Below, in pieces: positions 51,401-60,134 of a stretch of 64,000 nt of DNA (the first letter of the stretch is position 1; each line of letters begins with the position of its first letter). Made by a program: the position numbers and the translations under genes. A model generated the notes under the pieces. That model was not told the DNA's origin. It saw nothing but the letters and a program-made list of their open reading frames with translations, and made no database searches. The DNA is taken from NCBI GenBank assembly GCA_018240285.1, contig JAFEGA010000029.1, positions 32,230-96,229 on the forward strand. The letters are read 5' to 3'. This DNA is from Pseudomonadota bacterium. GTDB lineage: Bacteria; Pseudomonadota; Gammaproteobacteria; Burkholderiales; Nitrosomonadaceae.

Positions 51401-51582
51401 TAGGCGAAAACGAGGCGCTGGCGCTGCAACTCAATGACGCAGTGATGGATCGCAAGGAAGATAGCTGGCGGGGGAATCAGGCTAAAGAAAACCAGATTAA
51501 ACGCGCCATTTTCGACATCGTGAGGGATGCCGATGAAGTCGAACGGATTTTCGCCATCGTTAAACAGCAACGTGACTACTGA
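48493..51582 (+). CDS. hsdR: Type I restriction endonuclease subunit HsdR
   Basis: ATP-dependent translocase/nuclease subunit, 1029 residues. The nuclease PD-(D/E)XK core is RPDIVLY ... GVLELKN (about 138-158). The SF2 motor has Walker A THQ/TQGSGKSIVM (about 283), motif II VDECHRTQSG, motif III FTGTPLL, and motif VI-type AICRVNRLD. The C-terminal helical part contacts HsdM. It starts at GTG 48493, overlapping the hsdS stop (GTGA). The motifs needed for activity are intact, so the restriction system looks functional. Confidence 0.93.
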   Translation: MTADPSGSGAITKPERATQNRVVKLFCEQLRYTYLGNLEDKPDNSNIEVPLLTQYLSVRGYDHDQINKALDKLQSAANRHGQDLYHNNKAVYQLLRYGVPVKVEAGAPTVTVQVIDWQHPGQNRFYIAEEVTVFGEKEKRPDIVLYVNGIAIGVLELKNSRVSISEGIRQNRTNQEPEFIEKFFSTIQFVFAGNDSEGLQYGTIGTPEKFFLTWKEDEADNSGYKLDKYLAKMCQPSRLIELMHDFVLFDGGDKKLPRVHQYFGIKAAQAHVRRKEGGIIWHTQGSGKSIVMVLLAKWILENNPHARIAIVTDRDELDKQIERVFKDAGEAIYRTGSGRDLMAQLGQATPRLLCSLVHKFGKRNVDNFDAFIEQLQSQPCHAVGELFIFVDECHRTQSGKLHKTMKALLPGAVFIGFTGTPLLKKDKATSLEVFGKYIHTYKFNEAVQDGVVLDLVYEARDIDQRLSSQQKIDEWFAAKTKGLNDFQRAELKKKWGTMQNVLSSRSRMDKVVTDIAGDFSVKPRLDSDMGNAILVASSIYEACRYYELFQATELKGKCAVVTSYNPQTRDISTEETGANTETDRQVIYHTYETLLKDVKADPGKSRTETYEDRAKKRFIEEPAAMKLLIVVDKLLTGFDAPSCTYLYIDKSMQDHGLFQAICRVNRLDSDDKKFGFIVDYKDLFKKLVNDKGTGAIQVYTGELDYDQFEARDCDILLQDRLKKGREWLDDALEELELLCEKVEPPKGDLQHMHYFCGNPEIPDDLKTREVQRTALYKATVNLIRAYANIGDDMEAAGYSVDAVAHIQRRVDHYLKLRDIIKNAAGEKIDLKAYEADMRYLIDRYIQAEESVVISPFGDMPILEIIEKSGIAEAIGALPAGIKANKEAVAETIENNVRSHIIKNHLLDPAYFEKMSKLLEEIIKFRKENAEKYKEYLQKIADLARQVSTKQPDDLPESLNTQAKRVLYSNVGENEALALQLNDAVMDRKEDSWRGNQAKENQIKRAIFDIVRDADEVERIFAIVKQQRDY

Positions 51583-51592
51583 AATTCTGACG

Positions 51593-52297
51593 ATGAAATT
51601 GAATGAACTGGATGTCGAAATCATTCAAAAAAACATCAAGAACGTTCATTTGAGCGTCTATCCGCCGGATGGCAGGGTGAAAGTCTCCGCACCGTCCAGC
51701 ATGTCGCAGGACACCATTCGCGTGTTTGTGATTTCCAAGTTAGGATGGATCAAGAAACAGCAAAACAAATTGCGTGCGCAGGAACGCGAGGCGCCACGGG
51801 AATATCTTGACCGGGAAAGCCATTATGTCTGGGGCAAACGTTATTTGCTCAAAATACAAGAAACAGATGCACCATCAAAGATCGAACTCAAACATAACAA
51901 ACTGGTGCTGTCGATCCGGCCGGGCGTAGCGCAAGAAAAAAAACGGGATTTTCTGGAAGCCTGGTATCGCGAGAATCTCAAACAGGCCATCCCTGCAATG
52001 ATTGAAAAGTGGCAACCACGCCTGGGCGTGCGCGTTAACCGATTTTACGTTCAACGGATGAAAACCAAGTGGGGCAGTTGCAGCTTCCATTCAGGCAATA
52101 TCCGGTTGAACACCGAATTGGCCAAGAAACCGCTGGCTTGCCTGGAATATATTGTTGTGCACGAAATGACCCACCTGTTAGAACCGACGCACAACAGCCG
52201 CTTTGTCGGACTGATGGATCAATTCATGCCGAAATGGCGCTTTTACCGGGACGAATTGAACCGGTTGCCGGTCAGGCATGAAGAGTGGGGGTATTGA
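51593..52297 (+). CDS. YgjP-like M48-type metallopeptidase
   Basis: A 234-residue protein of the YgjP/WLM-like family. The zinc motif HEMTHLLEPTHNSRF has the HExxH pair and the downstream His/Glu of gluzincins; RMKTKWGSCS and LNTELAKKPL are family motifs. The start is taken at ATG 51593 (MKLNELDVEII), 11 bases after the hsdR stop, so it is probably in the restriction operon. YgjP relatives often lie next to type I hsdR genes; whether they act as peptidases or as nucleotide phosphatases is unsettled. Confidence 0.85.
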   Translation: MKLNELDVEIIQKNIKNVHLSVYPPDGRVKVSAPSSMSQDTIRVFVISKLGWIKKQQNKLRAQEREAPREYLDRESHYVWGKRYLLKIQETDAPSKIELKHNKLVLSIRPGVAQEKKRDFLEAWYRENLKQAIPAMIEKWQPRLGVRVNRFYVQRMKTKWGSCSFHSGNIRLNTELAKKPLACLEYIVVHEMTHLLEPTHNSRFVGLMDQFMPKWRFYRDELNRLPVRHEEWGY

Positions 52298-52322
52298 TCT
52301 GGGCTTATAGCCGGTTGGTTGC

Positions 52323-52473
52323 TTAGGGAAACGCTGATTAATTGACTGCACGAGTGAATCGCTTTGTTGCGCGGTACTCACTCCCTCGCCTATCCTATTG
52401 ATATGTCTCGGTCGCTGCGTTCCGTGCGCCTATCGTTTCATCTCGTTCGCCGAATTAATCAGCATTTCCTTAG
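52323..52473. mobile_element. MITE with 17-base inverted ends and TTAG duplications
   Basis: The 390-base gap after the metallopeptidase contains a 143-base element (52327-52469). Its ends, GGAAACGCTGATTAATT (52327-52343) and the complement of GGAAATGCTGATTAATT (52453-52469), differ at one base. Direct TTAG copies flank it (52323-52326 and 52470-52473), as expected from a target duplication of the YTAR type made by some IS5-family transposases. There is no coding potential inside. From 52474 to 52687 I see only the leader of the next gene. Confidence 0.72.
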
Positions 52474-52687
52474 TCTCACGGCGGCCAACAAGCGCAGGGG
52501 AGGTTGGCTATTGCTACCTGTATTTGCTGCGGAACCGGAAAAATAAATCAGCGCGCATTAGCGGCGAGGAGGCAGATGTATTACGATAGCCAGCTATAAA
52601 ATTTAAATCCGCGAACCAAAGCCTTTCCTAATCGCGGCGGCTGATAATCGGGATTGCTTTGGCGGCATACACTTAGGACATACTGCG

Positions 52688-54379
52688 ATGAATGAGTATC
52701 GAACCGATAAAAACTTCCCAAAAGATTTTCTGGTATTTCAGGAGACGGGATTTTCCGATCCGGATGACCCAAACCGGCCTAACCGCCTATGTGTTTGCTT
52801 CAGTGACGTGCATTTCACCGACGGCACAGTCGGGAATCAGAGCGCTGAGACTGTGGTTTGGAAAAATGTATTTGGCCGGATCAAGGAATTGTGCCGCCAG
52901 CATGACATACGGGAACTGTATCTGCTATTGGCGGGCGATGTCGTCGACATGATCCGTACCGCGCAGTGGGCAAAAACCGGTGTCTATCCTTGGGAGCGGG
53001 ATAATCCGCAATTTAGAGAAAATCTGCAAGAAATTATCCAAGGAATTATTGAAAATCATAGTAAGCCTGATACTAGATCGAGATTCTTCCGCCGGTTAAA
53101 GCGTTTATTCGTAGCCGATCACAGCGAGACGGCGACCAAGCCCGGATTTTTCTATTGGCTCAACCAGCTTTCAAAGGATCTGAAAAATGTCAGAATTCAG
53201 AAACTGGTGCTGCTCGGTAACCACGATAAGGAAATGCTGGCCGATAACGCAACGTTAAAGAAGTTTTATGAGGAATGTTTAGGACAGCCTTTGCCGGCAT
53301 TGTCAGTGAACTACAAACAATGGATCGGGCAAATGTATTTCAGCAATCCGGATCATTATTTAACCAACAGTCCGGATACTGCGCCTTGGCTGCCGTTTTA
53401 TTGGGGAGACCGGGGCTTCAGGCTTTTCGTTACTCACGGGCAGTGGAGAGACGAGGATAATTGCCGCGTTATCAAGGCCAAATCGGGATTGCCTGGCTGG
53501 AAAGTGAGTGACGGCTGGGATTTGGCTGCTTGGCAAAAGCTCCGCTATAGTCCATTCACCGAGCCATGTTTCGGCGATACGGTGGCTGCCGGATTATTGG
53601 CGGGATTCATATTCCATACTAAGGCGCAATTGCAGGACCTGATAAAGAATGAACCGGGCTTGCACGATGAAATTGAGCGCTTGCTGCGGATTCTGGATGA
53701 ATTGGATCTATACCGGCCGACTTATTTGGCTGTGGGAAGGATAATCGAGGAGACCTGGCGGTTACGGAAAAAGGGAGGGCTCCTGATTCAAGCAAATGAA
53801 ATCATAGAAAAGCAGTTGCGTTCCTCCATGTACCAATGGCTGAGCTGGGATTTCACCCGGCAAAGTGCCAGATCGTTGTTTAGAGTTGCCATCATGAGCG
53901 CTAGGATCCTGCTAGCAGCGATAAAACCCTTCAGTGTGCGGCTTGAGTTGGGGGCAATCTATTTGATGATGCGCGCTCTGTCTAAACTAAAAATCGGCTT
54001 GGTGAGCTTCAGCGATGCGCCTTCTTATAGGGAAATTAAGAGTTTCCCGGCTTTTTTACCGGAATATCGCAATTACGGCTTCCGGATTCATAGCGAAGGC
54101 CATACGCACATTTCCTTGCAAGAAGAATTGTATTTCCCGGAACCGGCTCATTCCCTGAATCATAAAAGTTACACCTACATCAACCTGGGTGCCTGGCGCG
54201 ATCAGATCGTGAACGCAAAAAAAGGAAAATACCGCCGGCGCGGTATCGGGCGGGCTTTATTTATCCTTGATCTCGTTTCAGAAGCTAAGTCCGGCGACGA
54301 TGCAAAAGATCGCGAGCGCCGCTATAACTATTGGATCGAAGATATCACGAGCTGGGGCGATAATCTGGATCGGCTGTAG
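52688..54379 (+). CDS. Calcineurin-like metallophosphoesterase
   Basis: A 563-residue protein with the complete dinuclear metal site of metallophosphoesterases: FSDVHF (DxH), LAGDVVDM (GDxxD), LLGNHDKE (GNHD), THGQWRD and GHTHIS (GHxH). The core is interrupted by large insertions (about residues 110-170 and 250-440) that hold an aromatic and basic helical region. No signal peptide; one hydrophobic stretch (RVAIMSARILLAAIK, about 398-412) may touch a membrane. Substrate unknown. It lies alone between the MITE and a decayed gene. Confidence 0.8.
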   Translation: MNEYRTDKNFPKDFLVFQETGFSDPDDPNRPNRLCVCFSDVHFTDGTVGNQSAETVVWKNVFGRIKELCRQHDIRELYLLLAGDVVDMIRTAQWAKTGVYPWERDNPQFRENLQEIIQGIIENHSKPDTRSRFFRRLKRLFVADHSETATKPGFFYWLNQLSKDLKNVRIQKLVLLGNHDKEMLADNATLKKFYEECLGQPLPALSVNYKQWIGQMYFSNPDHYLTNSPDTAPWLPFYWGDRGFRLFVTHGQWRDEDNCRVIKAKSGLPGWKVSDGWDLAAWQKLRYSPFTEPCFGDTVAAGLLAGFIFHTKAQLQDLIKNEPGLHDEIERLLRILDELDLYRPTYLAVGRIIEETWRLRKKGGLLIQANEIIEKQLRSSMYQWLSWDFTRQSARSLFRVAIMSARILLAAIKPFSVRLELGAIYLMMRALSKLKIGLVSFSDAPSYREIKSFPAFLPEYRNYGFRIHSEGHTHISLQEELYFPEPAHSLNHKSYTYINLGAWRDQIVNAKKGKYRRRGIGRALFILDLVSEAKSGDDAKDRERRYNYWIEDITSWGDNLDRL

Positions 54380-54544
54380 GTGGTTAGAAGTTTGCTATCG
54401 GCTTGAAAAAAAATTCCAATTTACGGGAAAGATTACTTTTTATGCATGAGGGAAGGAAAAAGGATTTTTTCTCAGCGCTTAGTTTTTATTGGCGTTTGCA
54501 AGCAGTGCTACGTAAAGAAAATATTTGCATGCTGAAAATAATTT

Positions 54545-54607
54545 ATGGCCGCTAAAGAAGCCAAAGCACGTATCGTCATTAATCGTGTCTGGGGAGAAAC
54601 TGCATGA
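54545..54607 (+). pseudogene. Short leader ORF, possible restriction-subunit remnant
   Basis: A 20-codon frame starting MAAKEAKARIVINR and ending in a TGA that overlaps the next ATG (ATGA). The sequence resembles, from memory, the extreme N-terminus of DEAD/DEAH helicase-type restriction subunits, so it may be what remains after a large internal deletion. It could also be a chance leader peptide that couples translation to the next gene. Confidence 0.3.
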
Positions 54608-55180
54608 GCAAAGACCTGACCAACTCTTCCATCGACCGGCAGAATATTCTCAATAACCCTTACGCATTGGCTGAAATCGAGAAGGCCGCCGGAATTCAGA
54701 GGATTCCGTTCGAAGGTAAGACGGTCCTGCTCAAGGAGCAAGTTGCTACGTTTTTTGAAGTAACGACGCGCACGATTAACAATTACATCGAGAAATCCGG
54801 CGATGAATTGCGTCAAAACGGGTATGAAGTATTGCGCGGTAACAGACTGAAACAACTTGAATTATCACTCGGCGGCCAATCTGATCACGAAAGTGATTTC
54901 GTTACCAAAACCACTACACTTGGCGTGTTCGGTTTCCGGGCGTTTCTCAATTTGGACATGCTGGTATCGGAAAGCGAGTGAGCGAAGTTATTGCACCGGG
55001 CGATTCTGGATATTGTCATCGATACGATTAACCAGCGTACTGGAATACATCAATCAGCGCGACGAGGATTTTCTGCATTCCGCATTTGCCGAGGAGAATT
55101 ATCGCAATCAATTCACCGATGCGCTTAAGAAGCGCATGGCAATGGGAAATTTCAAGTATTTGGTTTACAAGGATAACTGA
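54604..55180 (+). pseudogene. Broken RhuM-like DNA-binding protein gene
   Basis: The first frame (54604-54981) encodes an N-terminal region with a helix-turn-helix-like stretch (VATFFEVTTRTINNYIEKSG) and ends at a TGA that replaces a sense codon in MLVSESE-AKLLHRAILDIV. Reading through, the protein continues to NQRT and then must change frame near 55045 to reach YINQRDEDFLHSAFAEENYR, stopping at 55180, well short of a full protein. One nonsense change, one short deletion and truncation indicate a dead gene. Full-length relatives, as I recall, accompany restriction or toxin loci; the family name is tentative. Confidence 0.7.
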
Positions 55181-55224
55181 TGCTCTACATATACATAGTA
55201 AAAAGAATCAGCTATTTTTTCTAT

Positions 55225-55300
55225 TGGCGTCCCCAAGGGGATTCGAACCCCTGTTACCGCCGTGAAAGGGCGATGTCCTAGGCCTCTAGACGATGGGGAC
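55225..55300 (-). tRNA. tRNA-Glu (TTC)
   Basis: 76-base cloverleaf on the minus strand: acceptor GTCCCCA with TGGGGAC partner, anticodon loop CCTTTCACG with TTC, T loop GGTTCGAATCC, and encoded CCA. It follows tRNA-Ala and gltX in the same direction. Confidence 0.97.
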
Positions 55301-55343
55301 AAAGTGATGTGTCGTTTATAGCACCGCTTAATCCGAGAAAAAC

Positions 55344-55419
<76 letters not shown>

Positions 55420-55472
55420 TAATTAAAGGAAGGGGGATTATACTGATGCCATGATGGCTTGTAAAGCAAAGA

Positions 55473-56864
55473 TCATCCCGGGAAATTGCCAAGATGGTTG
55501 TTCATGCGATTGAGCGTTTCTTCGCGTCCGAGCAGCGCCAAGACGGCATCGATCGAAGGCGTGTGAACTTCGCCGGTTACCATGACCCGCAGCGGCATGG
55601 CAATTGCCGGTAACTTGACATTGTGTTCTTTGGCGGCAGCTTTTATTTCCTGATGAATCGCTTCGCGCGTCCATTCAATCCGGTTAAATGATGCCATCAG
55701 CCCGGTTATGATCGGCTTGGCATCCGCGGTCAAATGTTGTGCTTTCAGTTCTTCGACAGGTTCCAGCGGACGGTAAAAGTACACGGCGGCATCAGCCAGT
55801 TCTTCGATGGTGTTGACGCGTTCCTTGAGCAATCCGGCAACTTGCGCCAGATCAGGGCCGCCATCCAATCGGCAGTTGTCATTCGTCAGAAAAGGCGCGG
55901 CCAGTTCAGCGAGACGGGTATTGTCGGTTGTTTTGAGGTACTGCTGGTTGATCCAGTGCAGTTTTTCCGGGTTGAATTTAGCCGGAGAACGGCTGATTGC
56001 GGATAAATCGAACCATTCGACCAATTGCTCGCGGCTGAAGATTTCTTCGTCGCCGTGCGACCATCCTAACCTTGCCAGGTAATTCAATAAGGCTTCCGGC
56101 AAATAGCCGTCGTCGCGATATTGCATCACTGAGACCGCACCGTGCCGTTTCGACAAACGCTCGCCGTTGGCGCCCAGAATCATCGGCACATGCGCGTATT
56201 CCGGCAAAGGTGCGCCCAAGGCTTTGAGGATATTGATCTGACGCGGTGTATTGTTGACGTGATCGTCGCCGCGGATGACGTGCGTGATATTCATATCCAG
56301 ATCGTCAATGACGACGCTGAAATTGTACGTTGGCACGCCATCGCCGCGCAGCAATACCAGATCGTCGAGTTCGTTGTTGGCGACGGTGATCTTTCCCTTG
56401 ATTTGATCATTGAACGTCACGTAACCATCCAAGGGGTTTTTGAAACGCAGCACTGGTTTTACACCGGCAGGCGGTGTTTGTTTGCTATCGCGCCAGCGGC
56501 CGTCGTAGCGCGGTTTCAATCCGGCCGCCAATTGTTGCTCGCGCATTTCCTCCAGTTCTTCCTTGCTGGCGTAGCAATAATAGGCTTGGTTGTTGCGCAA
56601 TAATTGCTCGGCGGCTTCATGGTAACGCGCCAGCCGTTGCATTTGATAAAACGGCCCTTCGTCGTAATCCAGTCCCAGCCATTCCATACCGTCCAGAATT
56701 GCTTGAATCGATTGCTGCGTGGAACGCTCCAGATCGGTATCTTCAATGCGTAGGATAAATTTTCCACCGTGCTTGCGGGCATAAGCCCAAGAAAATAGCG
56801 CAGTGCGTGCGCCGCCAATGTGAAGATAACCGGTCGGGCTGGGTGCGAATCGTGTGCGTACCAT
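55473..56864 (-). CDS. gltX: Glutamate-tRNA ligase
   Basis: Charges tRNA-Glu with glutamate. Class I signatures are PSPTGYLHIGGARTALF (HIGH, residues 8-24) and RLSKRHGAVSV (KMSKS-type). Length 463 is standard. The HVIRGDDHVNNTPRQI segment and the C-terminal anticodon-binding helices are present. It is discriminating or not; this cannot be told here. Its stop lies 54 bases before tRNA-Ala and tRNA-Glu, so enzyme and substrate RNA may share a transcript. The start region is divergent to the acyl-CoA ligase gene. Confidence 0.95.
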   Translation of the reverse strand: MVRTRFAPSPTGYLHIGGARTALFSWAYARKHGGKFILRIEDTDLERSTQQSIQAILDGMEWLGLDYDEGPFYQMQRLARYHEAAEQLLRNNQAYYCYASKEELEEMREQQLAAGLKPRYDGRWRDSKQTPPAGVKPVLRFKNPLDGYVTFNDQIKGKITVANNELDDLVLLRGDGVPTYNFSVVIDDLDMNITHVIRGDDHVNNTPRQINILKALGAPLPEYAHVPMILGANGERLSKRHGAVSVMQYRDDGYLPEALLNYLARLGWSHGDEEIFSREQLVEWFDLSAISRSPAKFNPEKLHWINQQYLKTTDNTRLAELAAPFLTNDNCRLDGGPDLAQVAGLLKERVNTIEELADAAVYFYRPLEPVEELKAQHLTADAKPIITGLMASFNRIEWTREAIHQEIKAAAKEHNVKLPAIAMPLRVMVTGEVHTPSIDAVLALLGREETLNRMNNHLGNFPG

Positions 56865-57027
56865 GATGATTGTCGGGTTTTTTGTTGTGTCAATGATCGG
56901 AAAACCGATAGTTTACGCGATTCCACTGCGCATGTTGATAGCCGTATGCAAGCCAAAGCCGATTATAATGTGCGCAATTTTCAATTTCGCAGCTTTGTTG
57001 CGTACACGAAGACAATGTGTTTGCCTC

Positions 57028-58614
57028 ATGACTGATTTGATTCACGACCTGATTTTTGCCGCTGCCGGACGGACGCCGCATGCCGAGGCGTTGTGCTATC
57101 AGGATCAGCGCATGAACTACGCCATGCTGGCGGAAGCAGTTGCGGCAACGGCCAATGGTTTGCATAAACAAGACTTAAGCCGCGGCGAGCGTATGGCGGT
57201 TTATCTTGAGAAACGTTTCGAAACCGTGACTGCACTATTTGCCGCAGCGGCGGCGGGTGGTGTTCTGGTGCCGGTAAATCCGGTTCTGAAGGCGGAGCAG
57301 GTGGCGTATATTCTGATCGACTGCAATGTCAGGATATTGGTCACTTCGCTGGAACGGTTGAAGCTGCTGCAAACGGTATTGCCGCTTTGTCACGATTTGC
57401 ATACTGTGATCGTGACCGATGCCGGCGATCATTTGCCTTCAATAGCTGGCCTTACGGTTGTCAGTTGGGAAACGATGGCATCAGCCGGCAGTACACATCC
57501 GGCATGCCGGGTGATCGACAGCGACATGGCGGCGATCATCTATACTTCGGGTAGCACCGGCAAACCGAAAGGGGTAGTGCTGTCGCATCGCAATCTGCTG
57601 GCCGGTGCGAAAAGTGTGACGCAGTATTTGCAGAATCGCAGTAGCGACCGGATTTTGACGGTGCTGCCGCTCAGCTTCGACTATGGCTTGAATCAGTTGA
57701 CGACCGCTTTTTATGCTGGTGCAACCAATGTGCTGATGAATTATCTGCTGCCGCGTGACATCATCCGTATCGTCAACGAGCAGCGAATCACCGGCCTTGC
57801 AGCCGTGCCGCCGCTGTGGATTCAATTGGCGCAATTGGATTGGGGAAAGGCTTCATCGCTACGCTACATCACCAATTCCGGCGGTGCCATGCCGCGTGCC
57901 ACATTGAACCAACTACGTAGCGCTTTGCCGCAGACACAAATTTTCTTAATGTACGGTTTTACCGAAGCGTTTCGTTCGACTTATTTGGCGCCGGAAGAAT
58001 TGGACCAGCGCCCGGATTCCATCGGCAAAGCAGTGCCGAATGCCGAAGTATTAGTGCTACGCGAAGACGGTTCGCCGTGTGCACCAGGTGAACCAGGCGA
58101 GCTGGTGCACCGCGGATCTTTAGTGGCGATGGGGTATTGGAACGATGCGGAAAGAACTGCGCAGTGTTTCAAGCCGGTGAAAGCGCGCCAGGCCGGATTG
58201 CCGCTGGCGGAGATTGCGGCATGGTCCGGCGATACCGTGCGCGTGGATGAGGAAGGCTTTTTGTATTTCATTGAACGTCGCGATGAAATGATCAAAACTT
58301 CGGGCTACCGGGTCAGTCCCACCGAGGTGGAAGAGGTAGTTTACGCATCGGAATGCGTTGCGGAAGCTGTCGCCGTCGGTGTGCCGCATCCCGTGTTGGG
58401 CCAAACGATCGTGCTGATCGCGGCGATGCGTAACGGTGTGAAACCGGATAGGGATATTCTGCTGCAAGCGTGCAGGCAGCGCTTGCCCGCGTATATGCTG
58501 CCCAGTCACATTGAATTGCGTGAGGGTAATCTGCCGCGCAATCCGAATGGCAAAATAGACCGCAAATTACTCGCGCAGCAAATGCAGCATTTGTTTATGG
58601 AAGCTAACCCGTGA
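57028..58614 (+). CDS. Acyl-CoA ligase, exosortase A system-associated
   Basis: AMP-forming adenylating enzyme of 528 residues. Core motifs: YTSGSTGKPKGVVLSHRNL (ATP loop, about residues 171-189), YGFTEAFRSTYL, RRDEMIKTSGYRVSP and the C-terminal catalytic lysine in NPNGKIDRKLL. The start is set at ATG 57028 (MTDLIHDLIFAAAG) as in TIGR03098; the frame opens earlier (56854) within the gltX promoter region. The next gene overlaps its stop (GTGA). With that decarboxylase it forms the pair that accompanies exosortase A loci; the acyl substrate is unknown. Confidence 0.87.
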   Translation: MTDLIHDLIFAAAGRTPHAEALCYQDQRMNYAMLAEAVAATANGLHKQDLSRGERMAVYLEKRFETVTALFAAAAAGGVLVPVNPVLKAEQVAYILIDCNVRILVTSLERLKLLQTVLPLCHDLHTVIVTDAGDHLPSIAGLTVVSWETMASAGSTHPACRVIDSDMAAIIYTSGSTGKPKGVVLSHRNLLAGAKSVTQYLQNRSSDRILTVLPLSFDYGLNQLTTAFYAGATNVLMNYLLPRDIIRIVNEQRITGLAAVPPLWIQLAQLDWGKASSLRYITNSGGAMPRATLNQLRSALPQTQIFLMYGFTEAFRSTYLAPEELDQRPDSIGKAVPNAEVLVLREDGSPCAPGEPGELVHRGSLVAMGYWNDAERTAQCFKPVKARQAGLPLAEIAAWSGDTVRVDEEGFLYFIERRDEMIKTSGYRVSPTEVEEVVYASECVAEAVAVGVPHPVLGQTIVLIAAMRNGVKPDRDILLQACRQRLPAYMLPSHIELREGNLPRNPNGKIDRKLLAQQMQHLFMEANP

Positions 58615-59846
58615 GTAACACGCCTCCGGAACATGCTCCGCTGGTGCAGTTTGACGTGCAGGACGATTGTCTGCAAATCGGCGGCATGGCCTTGATCCGG
58701 CTGGCGCAACGGGTCGGCAGCACACCGTTTTATGCCTACGACCGGCAAAAAATCAGCGAACGGATCGCGTTGTTGCGGCGGCATCTGCCGCAAGAAATTC
58801 TGCTGCATTACGCCATGAAAGCCAATCCGATGCCGGCTGTAGTGCAACATGTGGCGGGCTTGGTCGATGGTTTGGATGTCGCTTCAAGCGGCGAGATGCG
58901 TGTGGCGTTGGATACCGGTTTGCCACCAGACAAGATCAGTTTCGCCGGACCGGGGAAAAGGGATTATGAGTTGCGCAGCGCGATTGCGGCGGGTGTGATG
59001 CTGAATATCGAATCCGTACAGGAATTGGAATCGGTTGCGCAATTGGGAGTGAGTTTGGGGATTACACCTAAAGTAGCCATCCGCGTTAACCCGGATTTTG
59101 AACTCAAGTCTTCCGGAATGAAAATGGGCGGTGGACCGAAACCGTTCGGCATCGACGCCGAATACGTACCGGATGTGTTGAAACGGCTGGCTGCGCTTGA
59201 TTTAGATTTTGCCGGTTTTCACATTTTCAGCGGCTCGCAGAATCTAAATGCGGCTGCGTTACAGGAAGCGCACCAAAAAACCGTGCAGCTTGCTATCCAG
59301 CTAGCCGGATATGCGCCAGCGCCGGTACGGCTGTTGAATATCGGCGGCGGTTTCGGTGTGCCGTATTTTCCTGGTGAGCGGGCGTTGAATCTTGCCGCCA
59401 TCGGTGAGAACTTGCAGCGCTTGATAGTGGAAGCTGAACGGCAGTTGCCGGGTGTCCGGATCGCGCTTGAATTAGGCCGCTATATTGTTGCAGAAGCGGG
59501 CATTTACGTGTGCCGTGTGCTGGAACGTAAAATCTCGCGCGGGCAAGTCTTCCTCATCACAGACGGTGGGTTGCATCATCACCTGGCGGCTTCGGGTAAT
59601 TTCGGCCAGGTTATCCGAAAAAATTATCCGGTTGTTATCGGCAACAAAGTTCGAGGCACAGAAAGGGAAGTAGTTTCCGTCGTGGGGCCTTTGTGTACAC
59701 CGCTGGACGTGTTGGCCGATCAGCTGCCGATGGCCAAAGCGGCTGCGGGTGATCTGGTTGTCGTGTTGCAGTCGGGCGCTTACGGTTTGACCGCCAGTCC
59801 GACTGCATTCCTAAGTCATCCGCTACCCGTCGAAGTATTTGTTTAA
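58611..59846 (+). CDS. PLP-dependent decarboxylase, exosortase A system-associated
   Basis: A 411-residue fold-type-III (alanine racemase-like) decarboxylase related to LysA. The PLP lysine is in HYAMKANPMP (about residue 69). Further marks are DVASSGEM, FHIFSGSQN, NIGGGFGVPYF, ELGRYIVAEAG and the SGAYG near the C-terminus. It matches the TIGR03099 group that travels with exosortase A. GTG start overlapping the ligase stop. Substrate unknown; diaminopimelate decarboxylase proper is less likely because of the operon partner. Confidence 0.87.
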   Translation: MSNTPPEHAPLVQFDVQDDCLQIGGMALIRLAQRVGSTPFYAYDRQKISERIALLRRHLPQEILLHYAMKANPMPAVVQHVAGLVDGLDVASSGEMRVALDTGLPPDKISFAGPGKRDYELRSAIAAGVMLNIESVQELESVAQLGVSLGITPKVAIRVNPDFELKSSGMKMGGGPKPFGIDAEYVPDVLKRLAALDLDFAGFHIFSGSQNLNAAALQEAHQKTVQLAIQLAGYAPAPVRLLNIGGGFGVPYFPGERALNLAAIGENLQRLIVEAERQLPGVRIALELGRYIVAEAGIYVCRVLERKISRGQVFLITDGGLHHHLAASGNFGQVIRKNYPVVIGNKVRGTEREVVSVVGPLCTPLDVLADQLPMAKAAAGDLVVVLQSGAYGLTASPTAFLSHPLPVEVFV

Positions 59847-60069
59847 TCCATAAATTTCAGTATTCTGCAGTTGTTGTTTATTGTGCACAAGCGTTTATCT
59901 TTGTTGCAATTCTGCTATTAAATGATAAAGATCAGTTGAATATTCGCTTTAAATATACTTAAATGACTGCTGTAGTTCATTTATATTACTTATTGAATGA
60001 AGAAGCTTTGTTTTGTGACACTGGGAATAAGAAATGCGCTGTAGATTCTGCGCTTTTTCAATGATGATA

Positions 60070-60085
60070 TGGCACGAAAGCTGTT
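60070..60085 (+). promoter_or_regulatory. Candidate sigma-54 promoter for the acyltransferase
   Basis: TGGCACG at 60070-60076 matches the -24 box of the sigma-54 consensus exactly; after four bases, CTGTT matches the TTGCW box at three of five positions. It is 43 bases before the acyltransferase start. Sigma-54 sites of this kind are known upstream of exosortase/PEP-CTERM genes under PrsR-type control. The imperfect -12 box keeps this tentative. The rest of the 282-base gap (59847-60128) is AT-rich and shows nothing else. Confidence 0.4.
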
Positions 60086-60134
60086 TATTATATTGCTATG
60101 CACAGGATTGATAGATTGATCGCTATTTTTGGAA

